The position numbers and the translations under genes were made by a program. Shown here piece after piece: positions 33,858 through 42,859 of a stretch of DNA of 64,000 nucleotides. Origin of the DNA: Bdellovibrionales bacterium (GTDB lineage: Bacteria; Bdellovibrionota; Bdellovibrionia; Bdellovibrionales; Bdellovibrionaceae); the NCBI GenBank assembly GCA_005793345.1, contig SXSU01000106.1:1-64000 (forward strand), read 5' to 3'. The number at the start of each line of letters is the position of its first letter. Positions within the stretch are counted from its first letter, which is position 1. Below the pieces are notes generated by a model, which was not told where the DNA came from, ran no database searches, and saw only the letters and a program-made list of their open reading frames with translations.

Positions 33858-35694
33858 ATAAAAAAGTAAACTCAAAATAAATAAATTCGTTATCAATAAA
33901 AGTTGTTAATGTTGAGAATTTTTCTCGCTGTTTATCAAATACATTTCTAATGCCTTGGTTATTAACAAAACTTTTTGCGCGCATTTTTTTTATACCTTTG
34001 AGTTTTGCATAATCTATTAATTCTTGACAGAGCAAACTTCCAATTCCCATTTTTTGAAAATTATCATTTACAATAAAAGTCATTTCTGAAGCTTCGTCAG
34101 TTTGGCTTCCCATATATCTACCAACAGCGACAATGCGTTCATTAAACTCTCCACTTTGTGTTAATAGAAGAGCCATACTTTGTTTGTAATCAACATCAAC
34201 AAATCGTTGAGCCATTTCATGGGATAAAGAATCTGTGACTTTAAAAAATCTTTGAAAACGTGTTTCTTCTCCGAGTTCATAGAAAAAATCTTGGAGTCTT
34301 TTTTCATCAGTAATTTTTATTGGACGAAGAATAAATTCTTGATTTTTTAGTTTAACTTTTTTTTCTATTTGAGAAGGATATTGGTTAACTTGATCATAGT
34401 GTCGTTGATCAAAATAAACATATTTGTTTAGTTTCACAAAATCCATAAGTTCAGATCTAAATTTTGGATGTGCAATATGTATTAATTCAATGGCTCGTTC
34501 ACGAATGCATTTACCATGCAAATAGGCTACACCATATTCTGTAACTACATAGTGGACATCTCCTCTAGAGGTAACAACACCTGATCCAGGAGAAAGTACC
34601 CCTGTAATTCTTGAGATTGTATCGTTTTTAGCTGTAGAAGGTAGCGCGATTATACTTTTTCCGCCTTTTGAGCGAGAGGCTCCTCGAACGAAATCAACTT
34701 GCCCGCCAATTCCACTATAAAATTTATTTGAAATTGAATCTGCAACAACTTGCCCTGTTAGATCAATTTGTAGAGCTGAGTTAATTGAAACCATCTGATC
34801 ATTTTGAGCAATATTGAAAGGGTCATTTACAAAATCAGATGGATAAAAATTGACTAAAGGATTTTCATGAACAAACTCAAAAAGTTTTTTTGATCCTAAA
34901 CATAATCCGGTTAAAGTTCTCCCTCGTAGAATTTTTTTGGTATTATTACTAATGTTGCCGCGTTTCATTAAATCAACCACACCATCAGAAAAAGTTTCTG
35001 TATGAATTCCGAGATCATTTGTTTCACGTAAATTAGAAAGCACAGCATCGGGAATCCCACCAATACCCAATTGCAATACTGAACCATCATTTATAAGCTT
35101 TGCAATATTTTTACCAATGGCAGTTGTTACATCATCACTTTTTATAGGATGAAGTTCTGGAAGTTCATGATCAGATTCAACCACGTAATCAAAAGAATTA
35201 TAATTGACAAAACTTTGTCCAAAAGTTCGAGGCATTTTTGGATTTATTTGTGCAATCACAATATCTGCGGCTTCCATTGCGGCGATAACAATATCTACAC
35301 TTAAACCAAGTGAACACATTCCATGTTTATCAGGAGGTGATACCATTATTAATGCAGCAGCAACTGGATACGAAGGTGATCTTAGTAATCTAGGAATTTC
35401 ACTTAAAAAAATAGGAGTATAATCAGCGTCGCCATGTTGGACGTGTTCTCTTACATTTGCACCAATAAAATAACTATTATCTCGAAAGTGACCTTTAAAT
35501 TCGGGGGCGGCGTAATTCATATTTCCAAGGGCTAATAAGTGAACGAGTTCGTTGTCACTAAAGTGAGAAGCATTTTTTGCAAGAGCATCAGTGAGTAGTA
35601 ATGGAGTTGCGGCACCACCTCCAACAAAAATTCGTTGTCCTCTTTTTATTTTACAAACGGCTTCTGATGCTGAGACTAATTTGGGGAAATTCAT
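33856..35694 (-). CDS. Acetyl-CoA hydrolase/transferase fused to a GNAT acetyltransferase domain
   Basis: 612 residues. Residues 1-430 are a class I acyl-CoA transferase of the acetyl-CoA hydrolase/4-hydroxybutyrate CoA-transferase type: RIFVGGGAATPLLL (first half), LQLGIGGIPDAVLSNL, and the HTETFSDGVVDLM segment with the catalytic Glu, then SGIGGQVDFVRGASRSKGGK and VVTEYGVAYLHGK. Residues 455-600 add a GNAT domain (RPIKITDEKRLQDFFYELGE; the acetyl-CoA loop QKMGIGSLLCQELIDYA). The fusion could transfer CoA between acids and use acetyl-CoA to modify the enzyme or other proteins. Monocistronic: the beta-lactamase-like gene diverges, and repeat A5 lies at its end. Confidence 0.85.
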   Translation of the reverse strand: MNFPKLVSASEAVCKIKRGQRIFVGGGAATPLLLTDALAKNASHFSDNELVHLLALGNMNYAAPEFKGHFRDNSYFIGANVREHVQHGDADYTPIFLSEIPRLLRSPSYPVAAALIMVSPPDKHGMCSLGLSVDIVIAAMEAADIVIAQINPKMPRTFGQSFVNYNSFDYVVESDHELPELHPIKSDDVTTAIGKNIAKLINDGSVLQLGIGGIPDAVLSNLRETNDLGIHTETFSDGVVDLMKRGNISNNTKKILRGRTLTGLCLGSKKLFEFVHENPLVNFYPSDFVNDPFNIAQNDQMVSINSALQIDLTGQVVADSISNKFYSGIGGQVDFVRGASRSKGGKSIIALPSTAKNDTISRITGVLSPGSGVVTSRGDVHYVVTEYGVAYLHGKCIRERAIELIHIAHPKFRSELMDFVKLNKYVYFDQRHYDQVNQYPSQIEKKVKLKNQEFILRPIKITDEKRLQDFFYELGEETRFQRFFKVTDSLSHEMAQRFVDVDYKQSMALLLTQSGEFNERIVAVGRYMGSQTDEASEMTFIVNDNFQKMGIGSLLCQELIDYAKLKGIKKMRAKSFVNNQGIRNVFDKQREKFSTLTTFIDNEFIYFEFTFL

Positions 35695-35826
35695 AAAAGT
35701 TCTCCGGTTTTAATATACATATCTTTATCAATTCTAAATTAGAATAGTTTATGATAAGATTTATATAAAGTAAACTCAAGTTTATTCATGTTGACTCTAT
35801 TGAATTAAATAGTGTGAACTATTTTT

Positions 35827-36882
35827 ATGGCGAAGAATAATTTTGAAAGTGATTTAATTAAACGAATAAATGGAAAATGGGAGACGATGACTCCCACTTT
35901 GCAAATTCAAGTTTATAAAAATGGTCTAAAGAAAATTGATTTACAGTTTGGACCTTATTATAAAAATTATGACCTCGCCAGTTTAACAAAAGCCCTTTTT
36001 ACTTCACGAATTTTCATGAATCAATTTGAAGCTAAAAAATGGGACTCAATGACCGAGGTAAAAAATACATTAACTTGGTGGAGCGATCCAGAGACTAAAA
36101 TTTTGGACTTATTTACTCATCATGCGGGACTTGAGTGGTGGAAGCCCTTTTATAAAGATTTAAATCTACTTCCTGAAAATGAACAGCTTCGCATGAATAT
36201 TTTAGAGAATATTATTTCTAAAATTTCACTTCAGAAAAGTGAAAAAAGTGTTTATTCGGATTTAGATATGTTTGTCCTCGGATTTATTTTGCAAAACTGG
36301 ACAAATAAAAATTTATTAGAAAATTGGAACTCTAATCAATCCCATTGGGATCTTAAAGGAAATTTGCATTTTAATAAGGTATTTAATAATAACTTATCAA
36401 ACTCTAAGACTGAATTATTAAGTTATGCTCCAACTGAATTTGAAACAGGAATTGTCCATGATGAAAATGCTCGAGCACTTGGTGGTGTAGCTCCCCATGC
36501 TGGATTATTTGGTTCAATTGATGATGTCAGTGAATATTTATTACTGCTTAGAAATATTTTAAAAAATCCAGAAGATAAAAAAAATCCAGTGCAGTTTAAA
36601 ACATTAACTTGGTTTTTAACGCGTGCAATACAACCCAATGTCGGTGATTGGGCTATTGGATGGATGATGCCGACTCCGGGTTCTGCAAGCAGTGGAAAAT
36701 ACTTTGATCCATCTTCTGTTGGGCACACAGGATTTACGGGTACTTCAATGTGGTGGGATTTGAAAAAAGATTTAATAGTCGTCATTCTCTCTAATCGAGT
36801 TGCAATGGGAAGAGAAAATAAACAATTTGCACAACTGCGTCCTTTCTTGCATGATCAAGTAATAGAGGTTTTAAATTTATGA
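35827..36882 (+). CDS. Serine beta-lactamase/transpeptidase-like hydrolase
   Basis: 351 residues of the PBP4*/class C beta-lactamase-like superfamily. The Ser nucleophile motif SxxK is seen as SLTK (residues 52-55), a Tyr-containing second motif as YSDLD, and the KTG equivalent as HTG (SVGHTGFTGTSMWWD). The absence of a signal peptide puts it in the cytoplasm, so peptidoglycan fragments or esters are more likely substrates than periplasmic antibiotics. It overlaps mpl by ATGA, the recycling ligase for murein peptide, which supports a role in cell-wall fragment handling. True beta-lactam hydrolysis is not implied. Confidence 0.8.
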   Translation: MAKNNFESDLIKRINGKWETMTPTLQIQVYKNGLKKIDLQFGPYYKNYDLASLTKALFTSRIFMNQFEAKKWDSMTEVKNTLTWWSDPETKILDLFTHHAGLEWWKPFYKDLNLLPENEQLRMNILENIISKISLQKSEKSVYSDLDMFVLGFILQNWTNKNLLENWNSNQSHWDLKGNLHFNKVFNNNLSNSKTELLSYAPTEFETGIVHDENARALGGVAPHAGLFGSIDDVSEYLLLLRNILKNPEDKKNPVQFKTLTWFLTRAIQPNVGDWAIGWMMPTPGSASSGKYFDPSSVGHTGFTGTSMWWDLKKDLIVVILSNRVAMGRENKQFAQLRPFLHDQVIEVLNL

Positions 36883-38315
36883 TAAAAATTGAAAAAGGAA
36901 TGACAATTCATTTGATGGGGATCTGTGGGACAGCAATGGCTTCACTTGCTGGATTACTAAAAGAAAAGGGATTTAAAGTTACAGGTAGTGATTCAAATCC
37001 ATACCCTCCAATGTCGACTCAGCTTGAAAAACTTGGTATTCATATCATGAAAGGTTATAAGGCTGAAAATTTATCACATAATCCAGATTTGGTTATTGTT
37101 GGAAATGTAATTTCTAAAAATAATTTAGAAGCAGAAACCTTATTGCAGTCTAATATTCCATACACATCATTGCCAAAGGCCATTGGTGAGTGGGTTATAG
37201 AGGATCGAGATTCAATTGTCATTTCAGGGACACATGGTAAAACAACAACAACAAGTTTAATGTCTTGGGTTGCAAAAGAGTGCGGTATTAAACCTGGTTT
37301 TCTAGTTGGTGGGATACCTAAAAATTTTTCATATTCATTTGCGATTCCACAAGGAAATTTTTTTATTATAGAAGGTGATGAGTACGACACCGCTTTTTTT
37401 GATAAGGTTCCTAAATTTGTTCACTATAAACCTAAACATGTTATTTTAACGAGTGTAGAATTTGATCATGCAGACATTTACGAAAACTTAGATGATGTAA
37501 AGTCTGCATTTCGAAAATTAATCTCCTTAATTCCTGAAAATGGAACTTTGATATATAATCAAAAGGATCAAAATATTAAAAGTATTTTAGAATCTTTTTC
37601 TCCTGGTGAATTAAAAGTTAAAAAGAAATTCTCTTATGGTATCATGAAAGCTGATTATATTAGTAAGTTGGCTGTTCAAGATGAATCGGGAAGTACTTTC
37701 CAAATGTTTAATGGACCAATTTTTTTAGGCGAGTTTTTTATTCCTTTGCATGGGGAGTATAATATCTTAAATGCGACATCTGTTGTTGCGATGGCTCATG
37801 TTCTCGATTGGAATTTGGAACAAGTTCGTATGGCACTTGCAGGATTTTTAGGAATAAAGAGAAGGCAAGAGATAATTGGTGAACCTAATAAAATTACCAT
37901 TATTGAAGATTTCGCACATCATCCCACCGCAGTTTTAGAAACTGTTCGAGCGGTTCAAAATCGATTCGAAGGCAGAAAAGTATTTTCAGTTTTTGAACCA
38001 AGATCTGCAACTTCCCGGAGAAAAGTTTTTCAAAAGGATTATGTTAATGCTTTTAGAGGCGCAAATGAAGTCATTGTTGCTGAAGCATATGATCAGGTTA
38101 AGATTAATGATGAAGATCGTTTTTCATCCCAAGAATTAGTTGAAAATTTAACTTCAGAAAAAATTTTAGCGCATTCATTTAAAAATGCAGACGCGATTGT
38201 GGATTATTTAGTAGTAACTGCTCGCCCTAAAGATGTTATTTTGATTATGAGTAATGGCGCATTTGATGGGATCTATTCAAAACTCCTTCAAAAACTTTCG
38301 CAGACTGTCAATTAA
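36879..38315 (+). CDS. mpl: UDP-N-acetylmuramate:tripeptide ligase Mpl
   Basis: 478 residues of the Mur ligase family. Three domains: Rossmann start HLMGICGTAMASLAGLLKEK, the ATP-binding GTHGKTTTTSLMSW loop (about 115-130), the EGDEYDTAFFDK segment, and the C-terminal domain with FAHHPTAVLETVRAVQ, characteristic of Mpl rather than MurC. It rejoins recycled L-Ala-gamma-D-Glu-meso-DAP to UDP-MurNAc in the cytoplasm. The ATG lies inside the stop of the preceding gene (TTATGA). Two lytic transglycosylase genes follow, forming a murein turnover cluster. Confidence 0.9.
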   Translation: MIKIEKGMTIHLMGICGTAMASLAGLLKEKGFKVTGSDSNPYPPMSTQLEKLGIHIMKGYKAENLSHNPDLVIVGNVISKNNLEAETLLQSNIPYTSLPKAIGEWVIEDRDSIVISGTHGKTTTTSLMSWVAKECGIKPGFLVGGIPKNFSYSFAIPQGNFFIIEGDEYDTAFFDKVPKFVHYKPKHVILTSVEFDHADIYENLDDVKSAFRKLISLIPENGTLIYNQKDQNIKSILESFSPGELKVKKKFSYGIMKADYISKLAVQDESGSTFQMFNGPIFLGEFFIPLHGEYNILNATSVVAMAHVLDWNLEQVRMALAGFLGIKRRQEIIGEPNKITIIEDFAHHPTAVLETVRAVQNRFEGRKVFSVFEPRSATSRRKVFQKDYVNAFRGANEVIVAEAYDQVKINDEDRFSSQELVENLTSEKILAHSFKNADAIVDYLVVTARPKDVILIMSNGAFDGIYSKLLQKLSQTVN

Positions 38316-38362
38316 CAAGAGTTAAGTTGCTACTTACCGTAATCATTTTTTAGTATAAAGGA

Positions 38363-40636
38363 ATGAAAAAAATAATTCTCTTTAATCTAATAGTCGTATT
38401 TTTTACTTTAAAATTAGTTGCTAAATATCAAACTATTGGAGTGGAGTGGGACTTTCAAGATCAACCACAACATTGGTTGTTTTCTGATGAACAAAAATAT
38501 AATGGACCTAAAAAATATATTGAATTAGCCGAAGTTAAAAAAATGTTATATGCAAAAAATTTTCAGAGTTGTGCATCAATCGCTTTGAAAATTTATCCTC
38601 AATTCGATGAGCTGGCACATTGGATAGCTTTACAAGGTATAGATTGTCTTACTCGACAACTTAATGAAAACCCAATTTGGATCAACCCATTGTTGATTCA
38701 GTGGTTCGATTTATTATCAAAAAATTATAATGCTGATAACTCAAATCGTTTTTTTATGATGGATTCTGGTGCAAAAGAATGGTCTTTGTTTTTGAGTCAA
38801 ATTGTTAATCATGCAAAGTTAGATTCAAAATTTAAGTGGCGAGTGGCACAGTATATGTTTCCGCTTCGGGATGAACTTTCTCGTAATGCAAAAAGTGAAT
38901 TATTTAAATCATTAAGTGATTTTGCTACTAAAAACTCACATAAAGATTTGGCAAAATCTTATTTGTTAAAATCTGATCTAACTGCAAGTTCTAATATGGC
39001 TGCAGCCCCTATTAATGTTGGGGCGCCAAGTGCGGCGAGTCCAGCCTCAAAATTTATTCAAGAACCAAATGGATCTAAGAGTGAAGAAGAACAATTATAT
39101 TTAAAATTCATTGAAGCAATTAATAAAGCATTTTGGAATCAGGTTCCCGATTATGGAATAGATTATTTAGAAAATTATCCTGGAGGAGTGAAAGCACAAT
39201 TTATCAGTGAAAAATTAATTAACCAATATTTAAGCTTTATAAATAATGGAAGCTTTGATCAAAAGACTCAAATAAATCAATGGAGAATGAAAATGGGTAA
39301 AGCTCATTCTGATCGATTAGAAGATTGGGCCAGAGTTCTTCATCGGCAGGGTGATTTTGAGGGGGCATTGCATTTTGCACTGAAGGCGTTACAGAGAGAT
39401 GAAGGTTCTAGTTCTGGAGCGGCATTGTTATTTATTGCAGGTCGCTGCCAATATTTTTTAGGGCGTTACGATGAAGCATTAAAAAATTTTGATCAGTTGT
39501 TGAGTCGTCACTCTGGTTATGGCGAAAGAATCGAAGTAAAATTTAGAAGAGCACTAGTTTTTATACGTCAACAAAAATGGGAAAAAGCTGACCTTGCACT
39601 TTCTGAAATAATTAATACTTCTGATGCCAAAAGTTATGGTTTATCAGCTCTATATTGGTTAATAAGAATACGTGAAAAGTATCAAACGGGAACGACTGAT
39701 GAACTTTATAAATTAATGCAAGATAAATATTATCTTACTTATTATGGCTTAAAATTAAGTTCTGAAAAAAATAATCAAAATCTTTCTTTAAATACTATTT
39801 TTAATGGTGGTGGCAGTAGTAGCGGTAACATGAATGTGAAAGAGAACTTTATATTTTCTGAACTTGAAAAAAAAGCATATGACAATTCAAAAATTCTTTC
39901 AGCAGCGGGATGGTATCTTGAAGCTCAGAGAGAATTGAGCCAAGTGTTACCTGTTCAATCTCCTCAACAAAAAGTTTTAGCTGCATATATAATGGCTCAA
40001 AATTTTTCTTATCCAATAATATTTTCTTGGGCTACGGAATTATTTGATAGTACTCCATTAATGAGAAACCTTGGATTGTTATCACTTGTTTTTCCTTTTC
40101 CATTTCGAACTTGGATTGAAAATGAAGTGAAAAAATATGAATTGAGCCCGTATTTAATAATTTCATTAATGAGACAAGAAAGTGCTTTTAATTTAAAGGC
40201 AGAAAGTACGGCACAGGCTCAAGGACTAATGCAGTTAATTCCTGCTACGGTGCAAGAAGTTTCTCAGGATTTAAAAATGAAAAACGTGACCATGGAAGAT
40301 ATGTATAATCCACAAATAAATATTAAATTTGGAACTTATTATCTTGCTAAAGTTATTAGACAGTTTCAAAATAATGTGAGTGTGGGACTTGCTGCTTATA
40401 ATGCGGGTCCACAAAGATTAAAAAGATTTTTTGACGGTAGACCTGATTTGTTAAAAGCAAGTGACTTATCCCAAGCAGACATATGGTCTGATTTATGGGT
40501 AGAAGAGTTGCCTTGGTTAGAAACAAATCTATATGTTAAATCAATACTGAGAAATGCATTGGTATACCAAGGGCTAGAAAAGTCCAACTTAGAAGTTATG
40601 TCTCCAGTATGGGCAAACTTAGTAAGTAAAAAATAA
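38363..40636 (+). CDS. slt: Soluble lytic transglycosylase (Slt-type)
   Basis: 757 residues. A signal peptide (KKIILFNLIVVFFTLKLVA) leads into a long alpha-superhelical region of TPR-like repeats (about 60-560, for example RALVFIRQQKWEKADLALSE), like the U-domain of Slt70. The C-terminal catalytic domain of the GH23 lysozyme-like fold (about 590-735) has the Glu of LMRQESAFNLKAES, then GLMQLIPATVQEV and GLAAYNAGPQRLKRF. It cleaves glycan strands with anhydro-MurNAc formation in the periplasm. A Gly/Ala/Ser-rich linker occurs near residue 215. It follows mpl after 47 bases and precedes mltD by 24 bases. Confidence 0.9.
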   Translation: MKKIILFNLIVVFFTLKLVAKYQTIGVEWDFQDQPQHWLFSDEQKYNGPKKYIELAEVKKMLYAKNFQSCASIALKIYPQFDELAHWIALQGIDCLTRQLNENPIWINPLLIQWFDLLSKNYNADNSNRFFMMDSGAKEWSLFLSQIVNHAKLDSKFKWRVAQYMFPLRDELSRNAKSELFKSLSDFATKNSHKDLAKSYLLKSDLTASSNMAAAPINVGAPSAASPASKFIQEPNGSKSEEEQLYLKFIEAINKAFWNQVPDYGIDYLENYPGGVKAQFISEKLINQYLSFINNGSFDQKTQINQWRMKMGKAHSDRLEDWARVLHRQGDFEGALHFALKALQRDEGSSSGAALLFIAGRCQYFLGRYDEALKNFDQLLSRHSGYGERIEVKFRRALVFIRQQKWEKADLALSEIINTSDAKSYGLSALYWLIRIREKYQTGTTDELYKLMQDKYYLTYYGLKLSSEKNNQNLSLNTIFNGGGSSSGNMNVKENFIFSELEKKAYDNSKILSAAGWYLEAQRELSQVLPVQSPQQKVLAAYIMAQNFSYPIIFSWATELFDSTPLMRNLGLLSLVFPFPFRTWIENEVKKYELSPYLIISLMRQESAFNLKAESTAQAQGLMQLIPATVQEVSQDLKMKNVTMEDMYNPQINIKFGTYYLAKVIRQFQNNVSVGLAAYNAGPQRLKRFFDGRPDLLKASDLSQADIWSDLWVEELPWLETNLYVKSILRNALVYQGLEKSNLEVMSPVWANLVSKK

Positions 40637-40660
40637 ATTAAATTGAGGTTAGGACATAAA

Positions 40661-42568
40661 ATGAAATTTTATTTTTTATCAGTAATTCTTTTATTAAGCA
40701 CTGGTTGTGCGTCATTGATTCAGAAAAAAGATAGCGATCAAGGTTCTTCAGATTCTAAATCTGGTTTTTTTGGTTTGCTTTCAAATAAGGATCAAGAAGA
40801 AAATGCAACTTTTAGAGTAACGGACCCTGTTCCGCCAGAGATTGTAGTGCCAGAGTTTGATAATATTCCACCTGAAATTTCACCGACTGTAGATAAGTGG
40901 GTTCAGTATTTTCAAGGTAAGGGACGAGAACATATGGAGCGATATCTTGCACGCTCAACTCGTTATGAAAAAATTATGAAAAAAATTCTAAGGCAAAATG
41001 ATATGCCTGAGGATTTAATTTATATTGCGCTAATTGAATCCGGTTTTAGTCCAAGAGCTATTTCAAGATCAGCTGCTGTGGGATATTGGCAGTTTATTCG
41101 AGGTACAGGGAAACGTTATGGTTTAAATATAAATACTTTTATAGATGAACGACGCGATCCAGTTGTCGCAACCCAAGCTGCTGCTGATTATTTTAAAGAA
41201 TTATATTCAGAATTTAATTCTTGGTTTTTATCTATGGCTTCATACAATGTGGGAGAAGGTCGAATTAGAAGAGAAATTCGAAAGAATAAAACCAATGACT
41301 TTTGGGTGTTAGCAAAAAAACGTAGAATACCAAAAGAGACTGTTAATTATGTTCCAAAATTTTTAGCAGCGAGATTAATAGCGCGTGATCCAGAAAAATA
41401 TGGATTTAAAGATATTCCATATGAACCACCAATCGAATTTGAAACAGTGACTTTACAACAAGTCGTCGATATGCGCCAGATGGCTGATAAAATGAATGTC
41501 GATTATGCTGAATTGAAAAGATTAAATCCGAAATATAGAGGTGAAGTTGCTCCATTAGAAAATGGTAAAATAGTGTTACGAGTACCACTAGGAACAACTG
41601 AAATTGCAATGAAGTCAGCATTAGAATCAACAATGAAGGATTTAGTTTTTATCGCAGATAAAGGCGAAACGGATGTTTACAAGGTAAGAAATGGTGACAC
41701 ATTAAATCGTATTGCCCGGCGCTTTAAAACCTCTGTTGGTTTGTTGCGTGAATTAAATGATTTTAAAAGAAGAGTTAAGCTTTCACCAGGGAGAACAATT
41801 TTTATTCCATTACGAGAGTCAGAAAGTTTGCAGTATGAAAAACAACAAATGTTATCTCGTTTAAATAATAAATCTAGTGATAGCTCTTATATAGAAAATT
41901 CTGAAAAAAATAATGCTTGGAATAATAATATAGAAAATCTAAATGTAGCAACAAAAGTAACAACAGATCTTAGTTATTATATTGTACAAGAAGGTGAAGC
42001 TCTTCCTGAAGTTGCATTAAAAAATAATATGACAATGGCTGAATTAATGGAAATCAATTCTCTTGAAGAAGGTGGAGTGTTAAAAGCCGGAACTCAAATA
42101 AAAGTTAAAAAATTATCTCCAGATCAAATGGAACCAGTGATGGATGTTAATCTTTCTAATATTCCAAATAACAACCAAGAAGGAATTGCTGAAAATAAAG
42201 AAAATAAGGAAAATAAAGATACTAAAACAGAAGTTCAGCAGGATATAACTAAAGCTGAATCTAATGAGAATTTAACAAATTCGCTTAAGAAGCATTTAGT
42301 AAAATCTGGTGAAAACTTATTTAAAATTTCTAAAAAATATGGAGTGTCGGTCAATGCAATTAAAAAGGCAAATAATATGCATCGACGTAAATCTAGTATT
42401 AAAGCAGGGTCAGTGTTAATTATTCCTGGCGATTTTAAAAACGTAAATGAAAATTCGGAAGATGGATCCGAAGGAAATCAAAAAAATAAAATGAATAATA
42501 TGAATAAAACAGATCAATCTGAAAAAGTTGAAGGGAAAAGCCTGTTAGGAATCATCCTCTATTCCTAA
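40661..42568 (+). CDS. mltD: Membrane-bound lytic transglycosylase MltD with three LysM domains
   Basis: 635 residues. A lipoprotein signal with lipobox LSTGC (MKFYFLSVILLLSTGCASLI) is followed by a GH23-type catalytic domain at about 95-240: IALIESGFSPRAISRSAAVG holds the catalytic Glu, then YWQFIRGTGKRYGL and SMASYNVGEGRIRR. Three LysM domains follow: about 335-390 (YKVRNGDTLNRIARRFKTSV), 430-480 (YYIVQEGEALPEVALKNNMT) and 540-590 (HLVKSGENLFKISKKYGVSV), separated by Asn/Lys-rich linkers. ATG 40661 was chosen for the lipobox position and GAGGTTAGGA upstream. The last nine codons lie in a hairpin that also ends the minus-strand riboswitch RNA. Confidence 0.9.
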   Translation: MKFYFLSVILLLSTGCASLIQKKDSDQGSSDSKSGFFGLLSNKDQEENATFRVTDPVPPEIVVPEFDNIPPEISPTVDKWVQYFQGKGREHMERYLARSTRYEKIMKKILRQNDMPEDLIYIALIESGFSPRAISRSAAVGYWQFIRGTGKRYGLNINTFIDERRDPVVATQAAADYFKELYSEFNSWFLSMASYNVGEGRIRREIRKNKTNDFWVLAKKRRIPKETVNYVPKFLAARLIARDPEKYGFKDIPYEPPIEFETVTLQQVVDMRQMADKMNVDYAELKRLNPKYRGEVAPLENGKIVLRVPLGTTEIAMKSALESTMKDLVFIADKGETDVYKVRNGDTLNRIARRFKTSVGLLRELNDFKRRVKLSPGRTIFIPLRESESLQYEKQQMLSRLNNKSSDSSYIENSEKNNAWNNNIENLNVATKVTTDLSYYIVQEGEALPEVALKNNMTMAELMEINSLEEGGVLKAGTQIKVKKLSPDQMEPVMDVNLSNIPNNNQEGIAENKENKENKDTKTEVQQDITKAESNENLTNSLKKHLVKSGENLFKISKKYGVSVNAIKKANNMHRRKSSIKAGSVLIIPGDFKNVNENSEDGSEGNQKNKMNNMNKTDQSEKVEGKSLLGIILYS

Positions 42569-42574
42569 CAAGCT
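42539..42574. terminator. Bidirectional terminator shared by mltD and the c-di-GMP RNA
   Basis: Arms AGCCTGTTAGGAAT (42539-42552) and ATTCCTAACAAGCT (42561-42574) form a 14-bp stem with one G-U type change and an 8-base loop. On the minus strand it is followed by TTTTCCC; on the plus strand by TTTAAGG. The left arm codes for the last residues of MltD and the mltD stop lies in the right arm. Confidence 0.75.
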
Positions 42575-42598
42575 TTAAGGGGAATAAAACCGTTCCAT
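42575..42598 (-). CDS. Micro-ORF 3 in the c-di-GMP RNA (7 codons)
   Basis: AAGAAAGGAGATCCCC precedes ATG 42598; the peptide would be MERFYSP. The Shine-Dalgarno sits just after the aptamer and the stop just before the terminator, so translation could be ligand-dependent. Whether it is translated is unknown. Confidence 0.3.
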   Translation of the reverse strand: MERFYSP

Positions 42599-42733
42599 GG
42601 GGATCTCCTTTCTTATACCTATGGCATACTGGCTGGCATTGTTCATCCTAGAACTTTAGCCCCTATAGTTTTGCGTCCTATTGTTTCCAATAGTTTGCCC
42701 TTGGCAAAGGAAGGGATTGTGAATAATTTCTAT

Positions 42734-42754
42734 CTATCCTGAGATAAGAAACAT
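42734..42754 (-). CDS. Micro-ORF 2 in the c-di-GMP RNA (6 codons)
   Basis: AAGGAGG lies ten bases upstream of ATG 42754; the peptide would be MFLISG. It ends 22 bases before the aptamer. It could also simply be a structural part of the RNA. Confidence 0.25.
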   Translation of the reverse strand: MFLISG

Positions 42755-42814
42755 TTCGATAGAGCCTCCTTAGTTAAAATTTACGTACAACTTTAAGTGA
42801 TCTCATGAGCCCCG

Positions 42815-42859
42815 CTACTCGGGTGCTCGCGATTCACAAGGTCTCCTATTTCTTTTCAT
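42815..42859 (-). CDS. Micro-ORF 1 in the c-di-GMP RNA (14 codons)
   Basis: AAAAGGAGATTCGCG precedes ATG 42859; the peptide would be MKRNRRPCESRAPE. The frame runs through one arm of a stem and stops in the GC-rich hairpin. It may be a leader peptide or accidental. Confidence 0.3.
   Translation of the reverse strand: MKRNRRPCESRAPE

Noticed and set aside
35827-36882. Antibiotic-resistance beta-lactamase
   Set aside because: No signal peptide and the third motif is HTG; context with mpl points to murein metabolism.
36423-37390. Minus-strand frames opposite the serine hydrolase and mpl
   Set aside because: Shadows of strongly conserved coding sequence; no ribosome sites.
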